Below the pieces are notes generated by a model that saw nothing but the letters and a program-made list of their open reading frames with translations, ran no database searches and was not told where the DNA came from. Below, piece by piece: positions 18,978 through 27,655 of a DNA stretch of 64,000 bases. This stretch comes from Gammaproteobacteria bacterium (GTDB lineage Bacteria > Pseudomonadota > Gammaproteobacteria > Methylococcales > Methylomonadaceae), in contig JAJRUF010000008.1 of NCBI GenBank assembly GCA_024277935.1, positions 1-64,000 of the forward strand. Reading direction: 5' to 3'. Within the stretch, counting starts at the first letter, position 1; each line of letters opens with the position of its first letter. The position numbers were made by a program, and so were the translations under genes.

Positions 18978-21107
18978 ATGATGAAGCTAAATATAATATT
19001 TCAACAAAGAATATTAGCGAGTGTCTTTTTCTTGATGAGCCGTGCTTCTATTGCTGAAGAAATGGATGATTTTTTCTCCATGTCTCCTGAGCAATTAGCA
19101 AATATCTCTGTATCCATTGCATCAGGTACAGCAAAACCTGTTTATCAGTCTGCATCTGTTACTTCAGTGATTACCGCAAAGCAAATTAAAAGTATGGGGG
19201 CGACAGAGCTATTTCAAGTGTTAGAAACGGTACCAGGCCTTCACGTTAGTATTCAGGCGGTTACAAATGATGCCGTTTACTCTATGCGAGGCATGCAAAA
19301 TAGTGTTAATAATCAAGTCTTAGTGTTATTAAATGGTACACGTTATTCAGTCCCTTATAAAGGTAGCTTTATGCAGGGTATGCAACTGCCTGTAGAAGCC
19401 ATTCAACAAATTGAAGTGATTAGAGGGCCGGGGTCAGCACTATATGGAGCCGATGCTTTTGCAGGGGTTATTAATATTGTGACTAAAAAAGCTAAAGATA
19501 TTGCCGGAACCAAAGTGGGAGTTCGTGCAGGTTCATGGGGAACTCAAAGTGTCTGGGGGTTGCATAGTGACCATGGCTTAGGCTGGGATGTGGCTGCAAC
19601 TATACAATATGCACATAATAATAATGATGGCGATCGAATAATTAATAGTGATGCGCAATCACAATTTGATAAACAGCTTGGTACCAGTGCTTCCTTAGCG
19701 CCTAATGAAATGCAAACCAAAGCTGAAAGGTGGGATGCGCACTTAAATTTACAGCGTAAGTACTGGGATGTAAATTTTTGGGCTTTTAATGAAGTAGATG
19801 GTGGTTTAAGAGCTGGAACGGCAGGCGCTTTGGATACTAAAGGGCGAGTTAATGGTGAAAATTATTTAACAGATTTACGCTTTTCGTCTGAAGATTTGAT
19901 TGAAAATTGGGAATTGTTAGCGCATGCCAGTTATCTATTTACTAATGTTAATTCAAATTTACATCTTTTTCCTGATGGTAGCAGGCTGCCTATAGATACT
20001 ACTGGTAATGTTAATCCCCAAAATTTTGTTGGAACTCCTTTATTTCCTAATGGGGTTATTGATCAGATTGGGATTCAAAACCAAGTATTTTCTTTTGAAA
20101 TGGGTGCTATTTATAAAGGCTTTAACGACCATTTATTACGAGTAAGTTCAGAGTTTAGGTATGAACAACTACAGACTAAGGAACGGCGAAATTTTGGCAC
20201 GAGTATACTAAATGGAACAGAAACTTCAGTCGATGGAACGCTTACAGATGTAACAGGGACACAATTTATTTTTATGCCTAATTCCTACCGCACGATTTGG
20301 TCTGTGGTTTTACAAGATGAATGGCAGATTTCCTCAGACTGGCAACTAACGGCAGGTGTGCGCTTTGATGATTATTCTGATTTTGGTAGTACCTTTAATC
20401 CCCGCGTTGCTTTACTTTGGGAAGTTAATCAACAACTAAGTGCTAAAGTTTTATATGGTCAGGCCTTTAGAGCGCCTAGCTTTTTAGAGCAAAAACAACA
20501 AAATAGTGCATTATTTAATGGTAATCCTAATCTGAAGCCTGAAATGATAGAAACAATAGAACTAGCATTTGATTATCGGCCAATAAGCAATTTAAGGTTT
20601 GCAAGTAACTTTTATTATTATGACATTAAGGATTTGATCGCTCAGAAAACATCTGTGGCCACGGTTGTAAATACTCAAGGTCAGACCGCTTATGGAGCTG
20701 AGTTTGAATGGGGCTGGAAGCTTAATGAACAATGGGATTTAAAAGGTAATTATGCTTGGCAATATGCAACAGATAAACAAACCAGGCGACGAATCGCTAA
20801 TGTACCGGAACATCAAGTTTATGTGGCTGCAACCTGGAATTTCTTGCCAAAATGGCAGTTACAGACACAATTAAACTGGATTGGACATAGGCTTAATCCT
20901 GCAACCAGTACGAATAATAAATTAAAAGACTATGAAACAGTTGATGTAACATTAAATAGTAAACGGTTTTTTGAGATAATTGATTTTTCAACTTCAGTCC
21001 GTAATGTATTTGATTCACAAGGTAAAGAAGCTGCAGTTAATAGCTATAAAGATAATTTACCAATTGCGAGCCGTAGTTTTTATTTACAAACAACAATTCA
21101 CTTTTGA
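18978..21107 (+). CDS. TonB-dependent receptor (second)
   Basis: The 709-residue outer-membrane receptor has a signal peptide and the same type of N-terminal box as the first receptor (SMSPEQLANISVSIASG). Its plug domain carries SMRGMQNSVNNQVLVLLNG, QIEVIRGPGSALYGADAFAG and INIVTKKAK, and it ends in a terminal Phe-type barrel signal (FYLQTTIHF). It is a paralogue, not a copy, of the first receptor. The substrate is unknown. It overlaps the AlkB-like gene by 4 bp (TTGA). Confidence 0.93.
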   Translation: MMKLNIIFQQRILASVFFLMSRASIAEEMDDFFSMSPEQLANISVSIASGTAKPVYQSASVTSVITAKQIKSMGATELFQVLETVPGLHVSIQAVTNDAVYSMRGMQNSVNNQVLVLLNGTRYSVPYKGSFMQGMQLPVEAIQQIEVIRGPGSALYGADAFAGVINIVTKKAKDIAGTKVGVRAGSWGTQSVWGLHSDHGLGWDVAATIQYAHNNNDGDRIINSDAQSQFDKQLGTSASLAPNEMQTKAERWDAHLNLQRKYWDVNFWAFNEVDGGLRAGTAGALDTKGRVNGENYLTDLRFSSEDLIENWELLAHASYLFTNVNSNLHLFPDGSRLPIDTTGNVNPQNFVGTPLFPNGVIDQIGIQNQVFSFEMGAIYKGFNDHLLRVSSEFRYEQLQTKERRNFGTSILNGTETSVDGTLTDVTGTQFIFMPNSYRTIWSVVLQDEWQISSDWQLTAGVRFDDYSDFGSTFNPRVALLWEVNQQLSAKVLYGQAFRAPSFLEQKQQNSALFNGNPNLKPEMIETIELAFDYRPISNLRFASNFYYYDIKDLIAQKTSVATVVNTQGQTAYGAEFEWGWKLNEQWDLKGNYAWQYATDKQTRRRIANVPEHQVYVAATWNFLPKWQLQTQLNWIGHRLNPATSTNNKLKDYETVDVTLNSKRFFEIIDFSTSVRNVFDSQGKEAAVNSYKDNLPIASRSFYLQTTIHF

Positions 21108-21685
21108 AAAATATATTACCGCATGATGGGGAGCTCTATTTAGTAAAGCGATTTTACCAACAAGTTGAAGCCGATCAACTATTTGCCGTTTTATTACAAG
21201 GTTTAGCCTGGCAACAAGAAAGCATACATCTTTATGGTCGATGGCTAAAAGTCCCAAGGTTAATGTGCTGGTATGGTGATAAACAGGCACAATATAAATA
21301 TTCAGGGGTAAATCATCTTCCTTTACCTTGGACTAAAGCTTTACTGGCGGTCAAACAAAAAATCGAGTCGATCTATCCTTGTCAGTTTAATAGCGTTATG
21401 GCAAATTTATATCGTAATGGTGACGACTCTATGGGCTGTCATGCTGATAATGAAAAAGAATTAGGTAGTAAGCCGTTAATAGCTTCATTAAGTTTGGGGG
21501 AGCAACGCTTACTAAAATTTCGCCATCAACATAGTCAACAGGTTTTTGATGTGGTGTTAAGGCATGGTGATTTGTTAATAATGGCGGGTGAAATTCAGCA
21601 AAACTGGCGGCATGAGTTGCCAAAAACCAAAAAGCGAGTAGGGGAAAGGATAAATTTAACTTTTAGGTGGGTAATTGTTTGCTAG
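21104..21685 (+). CDS. AlkB-like 2-oxoglutarate/Fe(II) dioxygenase
   Basis: The 193-residue protein looks like an AlkB-type nucleic-acid demethylase of the ALKBH2/3-like branch. The iron ligands are His113 and Asp115 in MGCHADNE, and His170 in NWRHELPKT. Arginines in RVGERINLTFR would bind 2-oxoglutarate. No in-frame ATG exists before codon 54, which lies inside the fold, so I infer a TTG start at 21104 overlapping the receptor stop. Start choice is the least certain part. Repair of alkylated DNA is the usual role. Confidence 0.85.
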   Translation: MKNILPHDGELYLVKRFYQQVEADQLFAVLLQGLAWQQESIHLYGRWLKVPRLMCWYGDKQAQYKYSGVNHLPLPWTKALLAVKQKIESIYPCQFNSVMANLYRNGDDSMGCHADNEKELGSKPLIASLSLGEQRLLKFRHQHSQQVFDVVLRHGDLLIMAGEIQQNWRHELPKTKKRVGERINLTFRWVIVC

Positions 21686-21734
21686 GGGGCTAATTTGTTA
21701 GAAGCCTATTTTTAAGGTCAATATAATAAAATTT

Positions 21735-21799
21735 TGTAGGATGTGCTGACGATAGGAAGCGCATCGGTTTCCGTATACCTTAGAGTTAATGATGTGCTT
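21735..21799. repeat. family B repeat (TGTAGGATG type)
   Basis: TGTAGGATGTGCTGACGATA and the following AGCGCATC recur at 52729-52790. The shared block continues through GTATACCTTAGA and TTAATGATG, about 65 bp in all. A full palindromic version lies at 56363-56440. Here it sits between the convergent AlkB-like gene and purD. Confidence 0.65.
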
Positions 21800-21844
21800 C
21801 TTATCTATTTTAACTGGTGGTTATTTATTTCTAGCTACCTTAGT

Positions 21845-23116
21845 TTATAAGGCTTTAAACCCAATATCAGTGCGATAAAACATATTATCCCAATGTATTT
21901 TCTGGCTTAATTTATAGGCTTTAGTTTGTGCATCAGCCAGGTTTTCACCTAATGCACAAGCACATAAAACCCTACCTCCAGAACTTACTATATTGCCCTC
22001 TTTTTCAGCTGTTCCTGCATGAAACACTTTACTATCAGCTTGTTCTTCTAATGGTAAGCCTGAAATTTTATCGCCTTTTTTATAACTATCGGGATAGCCG
22101 CCCGATGCCAGAACAACACCAAGTGCGGGTCTTTTATCCCACTCACTAGAAGTGTTGTTTAAATTTTTGTCTAAAGCGGCTAAACATAAATCAACCAAGT
22201 CACTCTTTAAGCGCATCATAATGGGTTGTGTTTCTGGGTCACCAAAACGGCAGTTGTATTCTAATACTTTAATACTACCCTCTTTATTAATCATTAACCC
22301 GGCATATAAGAAGCCAGTATAAGGTACGCCATCATCTCGCATACCTTTGAGTGTTGGGTTGATAACTTCTTCCATTACTTTTTGATGAATTTCTGGGGTA
22401 ACGAGAGGTGCAGGGGAGTATGCCCCCATACCTCCAGTGTTAGGTCCTTTGTCGCCATTATCTCGGGCTTTATGGTCTTGTGAGGTAGCCATAGCCAGAG
22501 CACTTTCGCCATCAGCAATAACAATAAAACTAGCTTCCTCACCCGTTAAAAAATCTTCAATAATAACGCGATGACCGGCATCACCAAAACTATTGCCAGA
22601 TAACATATCTTCAACAGCAGTAATAGCCTGCTGTTCTGTTTCGGCAACAATTACTCCTTTTCCAGCCGCTAAACCATCAGCTTTAACAACAATAGGGGCG
22701 CCTTTAATTTTGATATAGTCTATGGCGGCTTTTGTTTCTGTAAATGTTTGATATTCGGCTGTAGGGATGTTATGTCTAGCCATAAAATCTTTACAGTAAG
22801 TTTTAGAGCCTTCAAGTTGAGCAGCTTTTGCTGAAGGGCCAAAACATTTTAAGCCTGCTTCTGAAAAGGCATCAACAATACCCATCACTAAAGGAACTTC
22901 AGGTCCAATAATGGTTAAAGCAATATTTTCTTGTTGCGCAAAATTAATAAGGGTCGGAATATCTTCAACAGAAATATCTACATTTGTAATATTGTCTTCT
23001 ATCGCTGTACCTGCATTACCAGGTGCAACAAAAACGCTACTGACAGATGATGATTGTTTGGCTTTCCAGGCAAGGGCGTGTTCACGGCCACCACTGCCGA
23101 CGATAAGGATTTTCAT
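21845..23116 (-). CDS. purD: phosphoribosylamine--glycine ligase
   Basis: PurD catalyses the second step of purine synthesis, joining glycine to phosphoribosylamine with ATP. The 423 residues are full length. The N-terminal nucleotide-binding motif GSGGREHALAWK, the ATP-grasp core (VKADGLAAGKGV, DHKARDNGDKGPNTGGMGAYSP) and LEYNCRFGDPETQP are all intact. It is the last gene of the dusB-fis-purH-purD run, 19 bp after purH. Confidence 0.97.
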   Translation of the reverse strand: MKILIVGSGGREHALAWKAKQSSSVSSVFVAPGNAGTAIEDNITNVDISVEDIPTLINFAQQENIALTIIGPEVPLVMGIVDAFSEAGLKCFGPSAKAAQLEGSKTYCKDFMARHNIPTAEYQTFTETKAAIDYIKIKGAPIVVKADGLAAGKGVIVAETEQQAITAVEDMLSGNSFGDAGHRVIIEDFLTGEEASFIVIADGESALAMATSQDHKARDNGDKGPNTGGMGAYSPAPLVTPEIHQKVMEEVINPTLKGMRDDGVPYTGFLYAGLMINKEGSIKVLEYNCRFGDPETQPIMMRLKSDLVDLCLAALDKNLNNTSSEWDKRPALGVVLASGGYPDSYKKGDKISGLPLEEQADSKVFHAGTAEKEGNIVSSGGRVLCACALGENLADAQTKAYKLSQKIHWDNMFYRTDIGFKAL

Positions 23117-23135
23117 TGAGGTTCTCGTGATTTAT

Positions 23136-24695
23136 TTAATGTCTAAAGTGACGCATACCTGTAAATACCATGGCAATACTATGTTCATTGGCCGCTTCAA
23201 TAACTTCATTGTCGCGCATTGAACCACCTGGCTGGATAATGGCGGTAATCCCAGCTTCAGCAGCGGCATCAATACCATCTCTAAAAGGGAAGAAAGCATC
23301 AGATGCCATGGCTGAGCCAGCAACAATTAAATTCTCATCAGCGGCTTTAATACCAGCAACTTTTGCCGAGTAAACTCTACTCATTTGCCCTGCACCTACG
23401 CCAATGGTTTGGCCATTTTTACAATAAACAATGGCATTGGATTTAACAAACTTAGCAACTTTCCAAGAAAATAACATATCAGCCATTTGCTGTTCTGTTG
23501 GTTGGCGTTTGCTAACCACTTTAAGGTCATCTTGAGTGATTTGTCCAAAGTCTTTATCTTGTACCAATAAGCCACTGGCAACCCGTTTAAAATCAAGTTC
23601 AGCTTTGTTATTTTGATCCCAAATACCACACTCTAATACACGTACATTTTTCTTTTCAGTTAAAATAGTTTTAGCCCCATCACCAATAACAGGAGCAATA
23701 ATGACTTCAACAAATTGGCGATTAATAATTTCGGCTGCTGTTTTTTCATCCAGTTCCTGGTTAAAAGCAATAATACCACCAAAAGCTGAGGTCGGATCTG
23801 TTTGAAAAGCTAAGTCATAGGCTTTAGATATATCCTCGGCTTGTGCAACACCACATGGGTTGGCATGTTTAACAATCACGCAAGTAGGGTGTTCTGTAAA
23901 GGATTTAACACACTCCAAAGCGGCATCAGCATCAGCAATATTGTTATAGGATAGCTCTTTGCCTTGTATTTGTGTTGCTGCTGCAATAGTGCCAACAGCA
24001 GGATTTTTCTCAGTATAAAAAGCGGCATTTTGATGAGGGTTCTCACCATAGCGCATTGCTTGAGTATGTTGGAATTGTAAGTTTAATGTTGCAGGAAATT
24101 GAACCTTATTTATTGCTCCCAGGTAAACTGAAATAGCCGTGTCATACTTGGCCGTATGTTCAAAACTTTTTAGTGCTAAGTTAAAACGTGTTTTTGCACA
24201 AATACTAGCATTATTGGCCTTAAGCTCTTCAAGAATTGCAGCATAGTCATTATGCTCAACAATCACTGAGACATCAGCATGATTTTTTGCAGCAGCACGA
24301 ATCATGGTGGGGCCACCAATATCAATATTTTCAATGGCAGTGGTTAAATCACAATCTGGATTAGCAACAGTTTGTTCAAAAGGGTATAAATTAACGATAA
24401 CCATATCAATGGGTTTGATGCCGTTTTTTGACATGATTTCATCATCAATTCCTCGTCGTCCTAAAATCCCACCGTGAACTTTAGGGTGTAAGGTTTTAAC
24501 TCGACCGTCCATCATTTCAGGAAAGCCAGTGTAATCAGAGACTTCTGTAACGGCGACATTATTTTTAGCCAGTAGCTTTGCCGTTCCTCCGGTAGAAAGT
24601 AATTCAATACCAAGTGTATCTAATTCTCGACAAAAATCGAGGATCCCTGTTTTGTCAGAAACACTGACTAGAGCGCGAGTAATTTTTTTGTTCAT
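23136..24695 (-). CDS. purH: bifunctional AICAR formyltransferase/IMP cyclohydrolase
   Basis: PurH carries out the last two steps to IMP. The N-terminal MGS-like domain has [18 protein letters not shown] and STGGTAKLL. The C-terminal AICAR transformylase domain has the catalytic KHANPCGVA and the [18 protein letters not shown] block. Its 519 residues match the family. Pairing with purD is common in gammaproteobacteria. No purine operator was recognised in the 37 bp before it, and it may be read with fis. Confidence 0.97.
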   Translation of the reverse strand: MNKKITRALVSVSDKTGILDFCRELDTLGIELLSTGGTAKLLAKNNVAVTEVSDYTGFPEMMDGRVKTLHPKVHGGILGRRGIDDEIMSKNGIKPIDMVIVNLYPFEQTVANPDCDLTTAIENIDIGGPTMIRAAAKNHADVSVIVEHNDYAAILEELKANNASICAKTRFNLALKSFEHTAKYDTAISVYLGAINKVQFPATLNLQFQHTQAMRYGENPHQNAAFYTEKNPAVGTIAAATQIQGKELSYNNIADADAALECVKSFTEHPTCVIVKHANPCGVAQAEDISKAYDLAFQTDPTSAFGGIIAFNQELDEKTAAEIINRQFVEVIIAPVIGDGAKTILTEKKNVRVLECGIWDQNNKAELDFKRVASGLLVQDKDFGQITQDDLKVVSKRQPTEQQMADMLFSWKVAKFVKSNAIVYCKNGQTIGVGAGQMSRVYSAKVAGIKAADENLIVAGSAMASDAFFPFRDGIDAAAEAGITAIIQPGGSMRDNEVIEAANEHSIAMVFTGMRHFRH

Positions 24696-24732
24696 GAAAA
24701 TCTCAAAAAGGTTAAAGGTGGGGATTTGGTAT

Positions 24733-25014
24733 TTAGGATAAGCCGTAAAGGTCTAATTTTTTACGCAAGGTACTACGACTCAAGCCCAGAATTTTTGATG
24801 CTTTGGTCTGGTTCTGTCCGCAATAGTCTAAGGCTGCTTCGATAAGTGGTTTCTCTACTTCACTAATAACCATGGCATGCAAACCGCTAGTATCATGACC
24901 ATTAAGTTGATCAAAATAATGTTCTACCGTTTTTTTTACATGAACTGATAAAGGAATCGGTATTTTTTTTTTGTCAATATTGATGACTTTGCTGCTTTGA
25001 TGCATTAATTCCAT
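24733..25014 (-). CDS. fis: Fis family nucleoid/transcription regulator
   Basis: The 93-residue protein has the Fis size. Its C-terminal helix-turn-helix [20 protein letters not shown] is close to that of E. coli Fis. The N-terminal beta-hairpin arm is shorter and less conserved. Fis bends DNA and regulates rRNA and growth-phase genes. Its position 13 bp after dusB is the classical gammaproteobacterial dusB-fis operon. Confidence 0.95.
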   Translation of the reverse strand: MELMHQSSKVINIDKKKIPIPLSVHVKKTVEHYFDQLNGHDTSGLHAMVISEVEKPLIEAALDYCGQNQTKASKILGLSRSTLRKKLDLYGLS

Positions 25015-25027
25015 ATCTTTCTATACA

Positions 25028-26011
25028 TTATAGGGTGGAAAACTCAGTATTAGAGAATACTAAGTTAACCAAGGATATTTGTTGTAACGGGGTAACTGCT
25101 TGGTATATTTCTTTTTTAAGAGCACTAGGGAGGAGGCCACCTAAATTATCAAAATACCAGCCGATATGCTTACGGGCTATTCTAACACCGCTTAAATCAC
25201 CATAGAAGCTATATAATTTTTCCAGATGATTATTAATGACTAATTGAACCTCATTAATTGATGGTTTTTTATAACTTGTATTGCCGCTAAGTTGTTGTTG
25301 AATTTCCTTAAAAACCCAAGGTTTACCTTGAGCAGCTCTACCTATCATAATGGCATCTGCACCAGTATATTTTAATACTTGCTTGGCTTTTTGTGCATCA
25401 GTAATATCGCCATTAGCAATAATAGGAAGGCTAACAGCTTGCTTTACTTGTTTTATGGTGTCGTATTCAGCCTCGCCGATAAATTTACAAGCTCGCGTTC
25501 TTCCATGAATAGTTAAGGCAGCAATGCCAGATTGTTCAGCAATTTTGGCGATATTAATAGCATTTTTGTTGTTTTTATCCCAGCCGGTACGAATTTTAAG
25601 CGTTACCGGGATATCGACAGTATTAATAATAGCATCAAGGATTTGTTTAACTAATAGTTCGTCTCTAAGTAAGGCAGATCCTGCGGCAACTGAACAAACT
25701 TTTTTTGCTGGACAGCCCATGTTGATATCAATAATTTGAGCGCCACGCTGTTGATTAAGCAATGCTGCATCTGCCATTTGTTGAGGGTCTGTTCCCAAAA
25801 TTTGCACAGAACGTATCCCCGTCTCACCCGTATAATCAGTTTTGAGTAAAGTTCGCCGATGCTTTTGCAAGCTAGGGTTTGAGGCGACCATTTCAGACAC
25901 TGCCAGACCTACACCAAACTGCCGACATAATTCGCGGAAAGGACGGTCAGTAATTCCAGCCATTGGAGCCAGAATAAGTTTGTTTGGGAGAGTGTAAGGG
26001 CCTATTTGCAT
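25028..26011 (-). CDS. dusB: tRNA-dihydrouridine synthase B
   Basis: This FMN enzyme reduces uridine in the tRNA D-loop. The 327 residues contain LAPMAGITDRPFRELCR at the N-terminus, the active-site block DINMGCPAKKV with the catalytic cysteine, TLKIRTGWD, and the FMN phosphate site NGDITDAQKA with GADAIMIGRAAQGKPW. It is followed by fis, as in E. coli, and the pair supports the gammaproteobacterial assignment. Confidence 0.96.
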   Translation of the reverse strand: MQIGPYTLPNKLILAPMAGITDRPFRELCRQFGVGLAVSEMVASNPSLQKHRRTLLKTDYTGETGIRSVQILGTDPQQMADAALLNQQRGAQIIDINMGCPAKKVCSVAAGSALLRDELLVKQILDAIINTVDIPVTLKIRTGWDKNNKNAINIAKIAEQSGIAALTIHGRTRACKFIGEAEYDTIKQVKQAVSLPIIANGDITDAQKAKQVLKYTGADAIMIGRAAQGKPWVFKEIQQQLSGNTSYKKPSINEVQLVINNHLEKLYSFYGDLSGVRIARKHIGWYFDNLGGLLPSALKKEIYQAVTPLQQISLVNLVFSNTEFSTL

Positions 26012-26245
26012 AACATGATCTTTATCAAGGGCAGAGCATAATACATGAAATATTAAAAATAATCACGTTTGATTTTTGTGTTTTCAAATAAGGGTGCTGG
26101 AAAGAAATAACCCTCTATTGTTTGTCAGTAGTCGTGCCGTAGTAGGCAGATAGCAAGTAAAGTCGTCGTAAAACAGAAAGGTGCAATGTCCTACTGTCTC
26201 GAACAGTAGCATTAAGTCTATCTATATTATTTATATATGTGTTTT
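26012..26245. other. gap between the toxin gene and dusB
   Basis: No gene is seen. A small hairpin CTACTGT/ACAGTAG is present near 26191-26209. The promoter of dusB-fis must lie here, but no confident -35/-10 pair was found. Confidence 0.3.
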
Positions 26246-26489
26246 CTATGTCCTATTTTGACTGATTTGAATAATCAGTTGTTGGTCATAAATTGAATAT
26301 ACTATACGGTAATCACCCATTCGAATTCTATAAGCAGACTCTACGCCTGTCAGTTTTTTACATCCATCAGGGCTGGGATCTTCGGCTAAAGTTTTTATTT
26401 TTTATGATTTTAACGGCAAAGGTCTTTGGTATTTTGCTAAGTTCTTTTTGCGCGCTAGGTTTAATCTCAATTTTATGAGTCGTAACCAA
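26246..26489 (-). pseudogene. RelE/ParE-type toxin, frameshifted
   Basis: Translating the minus strand gives KIEIKPSAQKELSKIPKTF in one frame. A change of frame in an A-rich run around 26400 is then needed to read LAEDPSPDGCKKLTG, YRIRMGDYRIVYSIYDQ and a stop at 26246. Together these make a typical RelE toxin of about 81 residues. Moving from the first frame to the second requires +1 (or two bases lost), so it is most likely a homopolymer indel or a sequencing error. No ATG starts it; a TTG at 26487-26489 overlaps the antitoxin end. It lies directly behind the antitoxin gene, as in relBE-like pairs. Confidence 0.7.
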
Positions 26490-26655
26490 TTTCTTTTAGA
26501 GCTACCTCAAAAGGTGTGACTACTTCATCCTTACGTTCAGCTATAGTAGCTAAATCTTCTAGGTCTTCCATTAATTCTTGATAATCTGCTAAGGGTAAAA
26601 TGACAGATATTTTTTCTCCTTTGGTATTAGTTATAAATTGTGGTTGAGTGCTCAT
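26473..26655 (-). CDS. Phd/YefM- or RelB-like antitoxin
   Basis: The 60-residue protein reads TNTKGEKISVILPLADYQEL followed by an acidic helix (MEDLEDLATIAERKDE). This fits short antitoxins of type II toxin-antitoxin pairs. It would repress its own promoter and neutralise the toxin encoded just downstream. The toxin gene is frameshifted, so the antitoxin may now be without a partner. Confidence 0.75.
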   Translation of the reverse strand: MSTQPQFITNTKGEKISVILPLADYQELMEDLEDLATIAERKDEVVTPFEVALKEIGYDS

Positions 26656-26873
26656 TATGTAGTCTCGTTAAATTTTTGCTGTTTTTAATGTGACAATATT
26701 TTGGTTATTTTTTATTTACAAAGTTGAAACTTTCGTTTCCTAGGACAGCTTATGAACCATAAACACGAATATTATAATAACGTAAAATATATCTATCTAG
26801 CCTTAGTCTCAATAAAAAACAAGGACTTTCTAGCAAGAGAAGGTTTAAGAATTAATGCTCATTTTTTTAAAAC

Positions 26874-26891
26874 CCTCCCCTGCTGGGGAGG
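26874..26891 (-). terminator. terminator of the rlmI-containing operon
   Basis: CCTCCCC and GGGGAGG form a 7-bp G+C stem with a TGCT loop. Read on the minus strand it is followed by TTTT and an A-rich stretch. It lies about 50 bp beyond the end of the 179-residue gene. The rest of the 286-bp gap (26656-26941) shows no gene. Confidence 0.6.
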
Positions 26892-26941
26892 CTTTCTAAT
26901 TGGCTATGTTTAGTCTTTTTATTTTCGTTTTTAAGTGGTTG

Positions 26942-27481
26942 TTACTTTAAATCCTTATCATGCTCATCAGTGAAGATAGGATTGCATTTATCATCAGGGT
27001 GTAGCTTTGCTGCATCTTCTGGATAAATATGCCAAAAAGACTTATCGATAGAACCATTTTTATAATTTTCTTTTTCGCCATGTGTGAACGGACACCACCA
27101 GTTTTCTACTACTTTAACCAGGTAAGCATGCCATTCAAAAAGTGCCACACTGTATGGACAATAGACTGTACAGTTTAAAATCCAATAAAGTTTAGACTGG
27201 GCTAAACTCAATTTAAATGAGCCATCCATAGTAATCTGGTTTTTTAGTGAATAACGATGTGTTGCTCTATCGGGGATATAATCCCCCCATTTTTTTACAT
27301 TTTTAGCACCACATAAAATCAAACTATAATATGTCCAATAAGCACTTAATACGATAAATGGGAATGTAAAAATAGGTAAATAGATAAAAATTAGACCTAT
27401 TGCCCTGGATAATTTTGACATTTTTGTGTGGTTTTCACCAATCCGCACTCTGTCAGCAGCGCATTGTTCACAAGCTTTCAT
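26942..27481 (-). CDS. uncharacterised membrane protein with N-terminal CxxC
   Basis: I do not recognise this 179-residue protein. It begins with CEQCAADR (a possible metal or redox site). A long hydrophobic stretch follows (about residues 25-60, enough for one or two helices), then a Trp/Tyr/Cys-rich soluble part with NWWCPFTHGEK and SFWHIYPEDAAKLHPDDKC. It overlaps the 56-residue cysteine-rich gene by 4 bp, so the two are coupled and probably work together. A role in metal handling is suggested only by the cysteines and the neighbour. Confidence 0.7.
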   Translation of the reverse strand: MKACEQCAADRVRIGENHTKMSKLSRAIGLIFIYLPIFTFPFIVLSAYWTYYSLILCGAKNVKKWGDYIPDRATHRYSLKNQITMDGSFKLSLAQSKLYWILNCTVYCPYSVALFEWHAYLVKVVENWWCPFTHGEKENYKNGSIDKSFWHIYPEDAAKLHPDDKCNPIFTDEHDKDLK

Positions 27482-27648
27482 GTTGTTTCCTCTGTTGTAG
27501 TTATTATTTTATCTTCGTTTAGTAATTGATAAATGCTGACGCAACCCGCACAGCAAAAATGTTTCACCCCTTCTGTCGTTTTTAAGCTAAAACCTTTTAT
27601 TTCAACTGCTTGACCACAAAGAGGGCAGGGTTCTTTGATCTTATTCAT
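27478..27648 (-). CDS. 56-residue cysteine-rich metal-binding-like protein
   Basis: A short frame begins at ATG 27646-27648 and ends in TGA overlapping the next ATG. The product has a CPLCG knuckle, then KHFCCAGCVSIYQLL. This is the pattern of the N-terminal metal-binding domain of copper P-type ATPases such as CcoI/FixI, but here it stands alone. It starts 7 bp after the rlmI stop, so it is in the same operon. Metal chaperone or sensor is the natural guess; nothing proves it. Confidence 0.75.
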   Translation of the reverse strand: MNKIKEPCPLCGQAVEIKGFSLKTTEGVKHFCCAGCVSIYQLLNEDKIITTTEETT

Positions 27649-27655
27649 ATTGCTA

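Noticed and set aside
26293-26478. 61-codon plus-strand frame over the toxin region
   Set aside because: It lies antisense to the RelE-type coding sequence and has no protein-like features.
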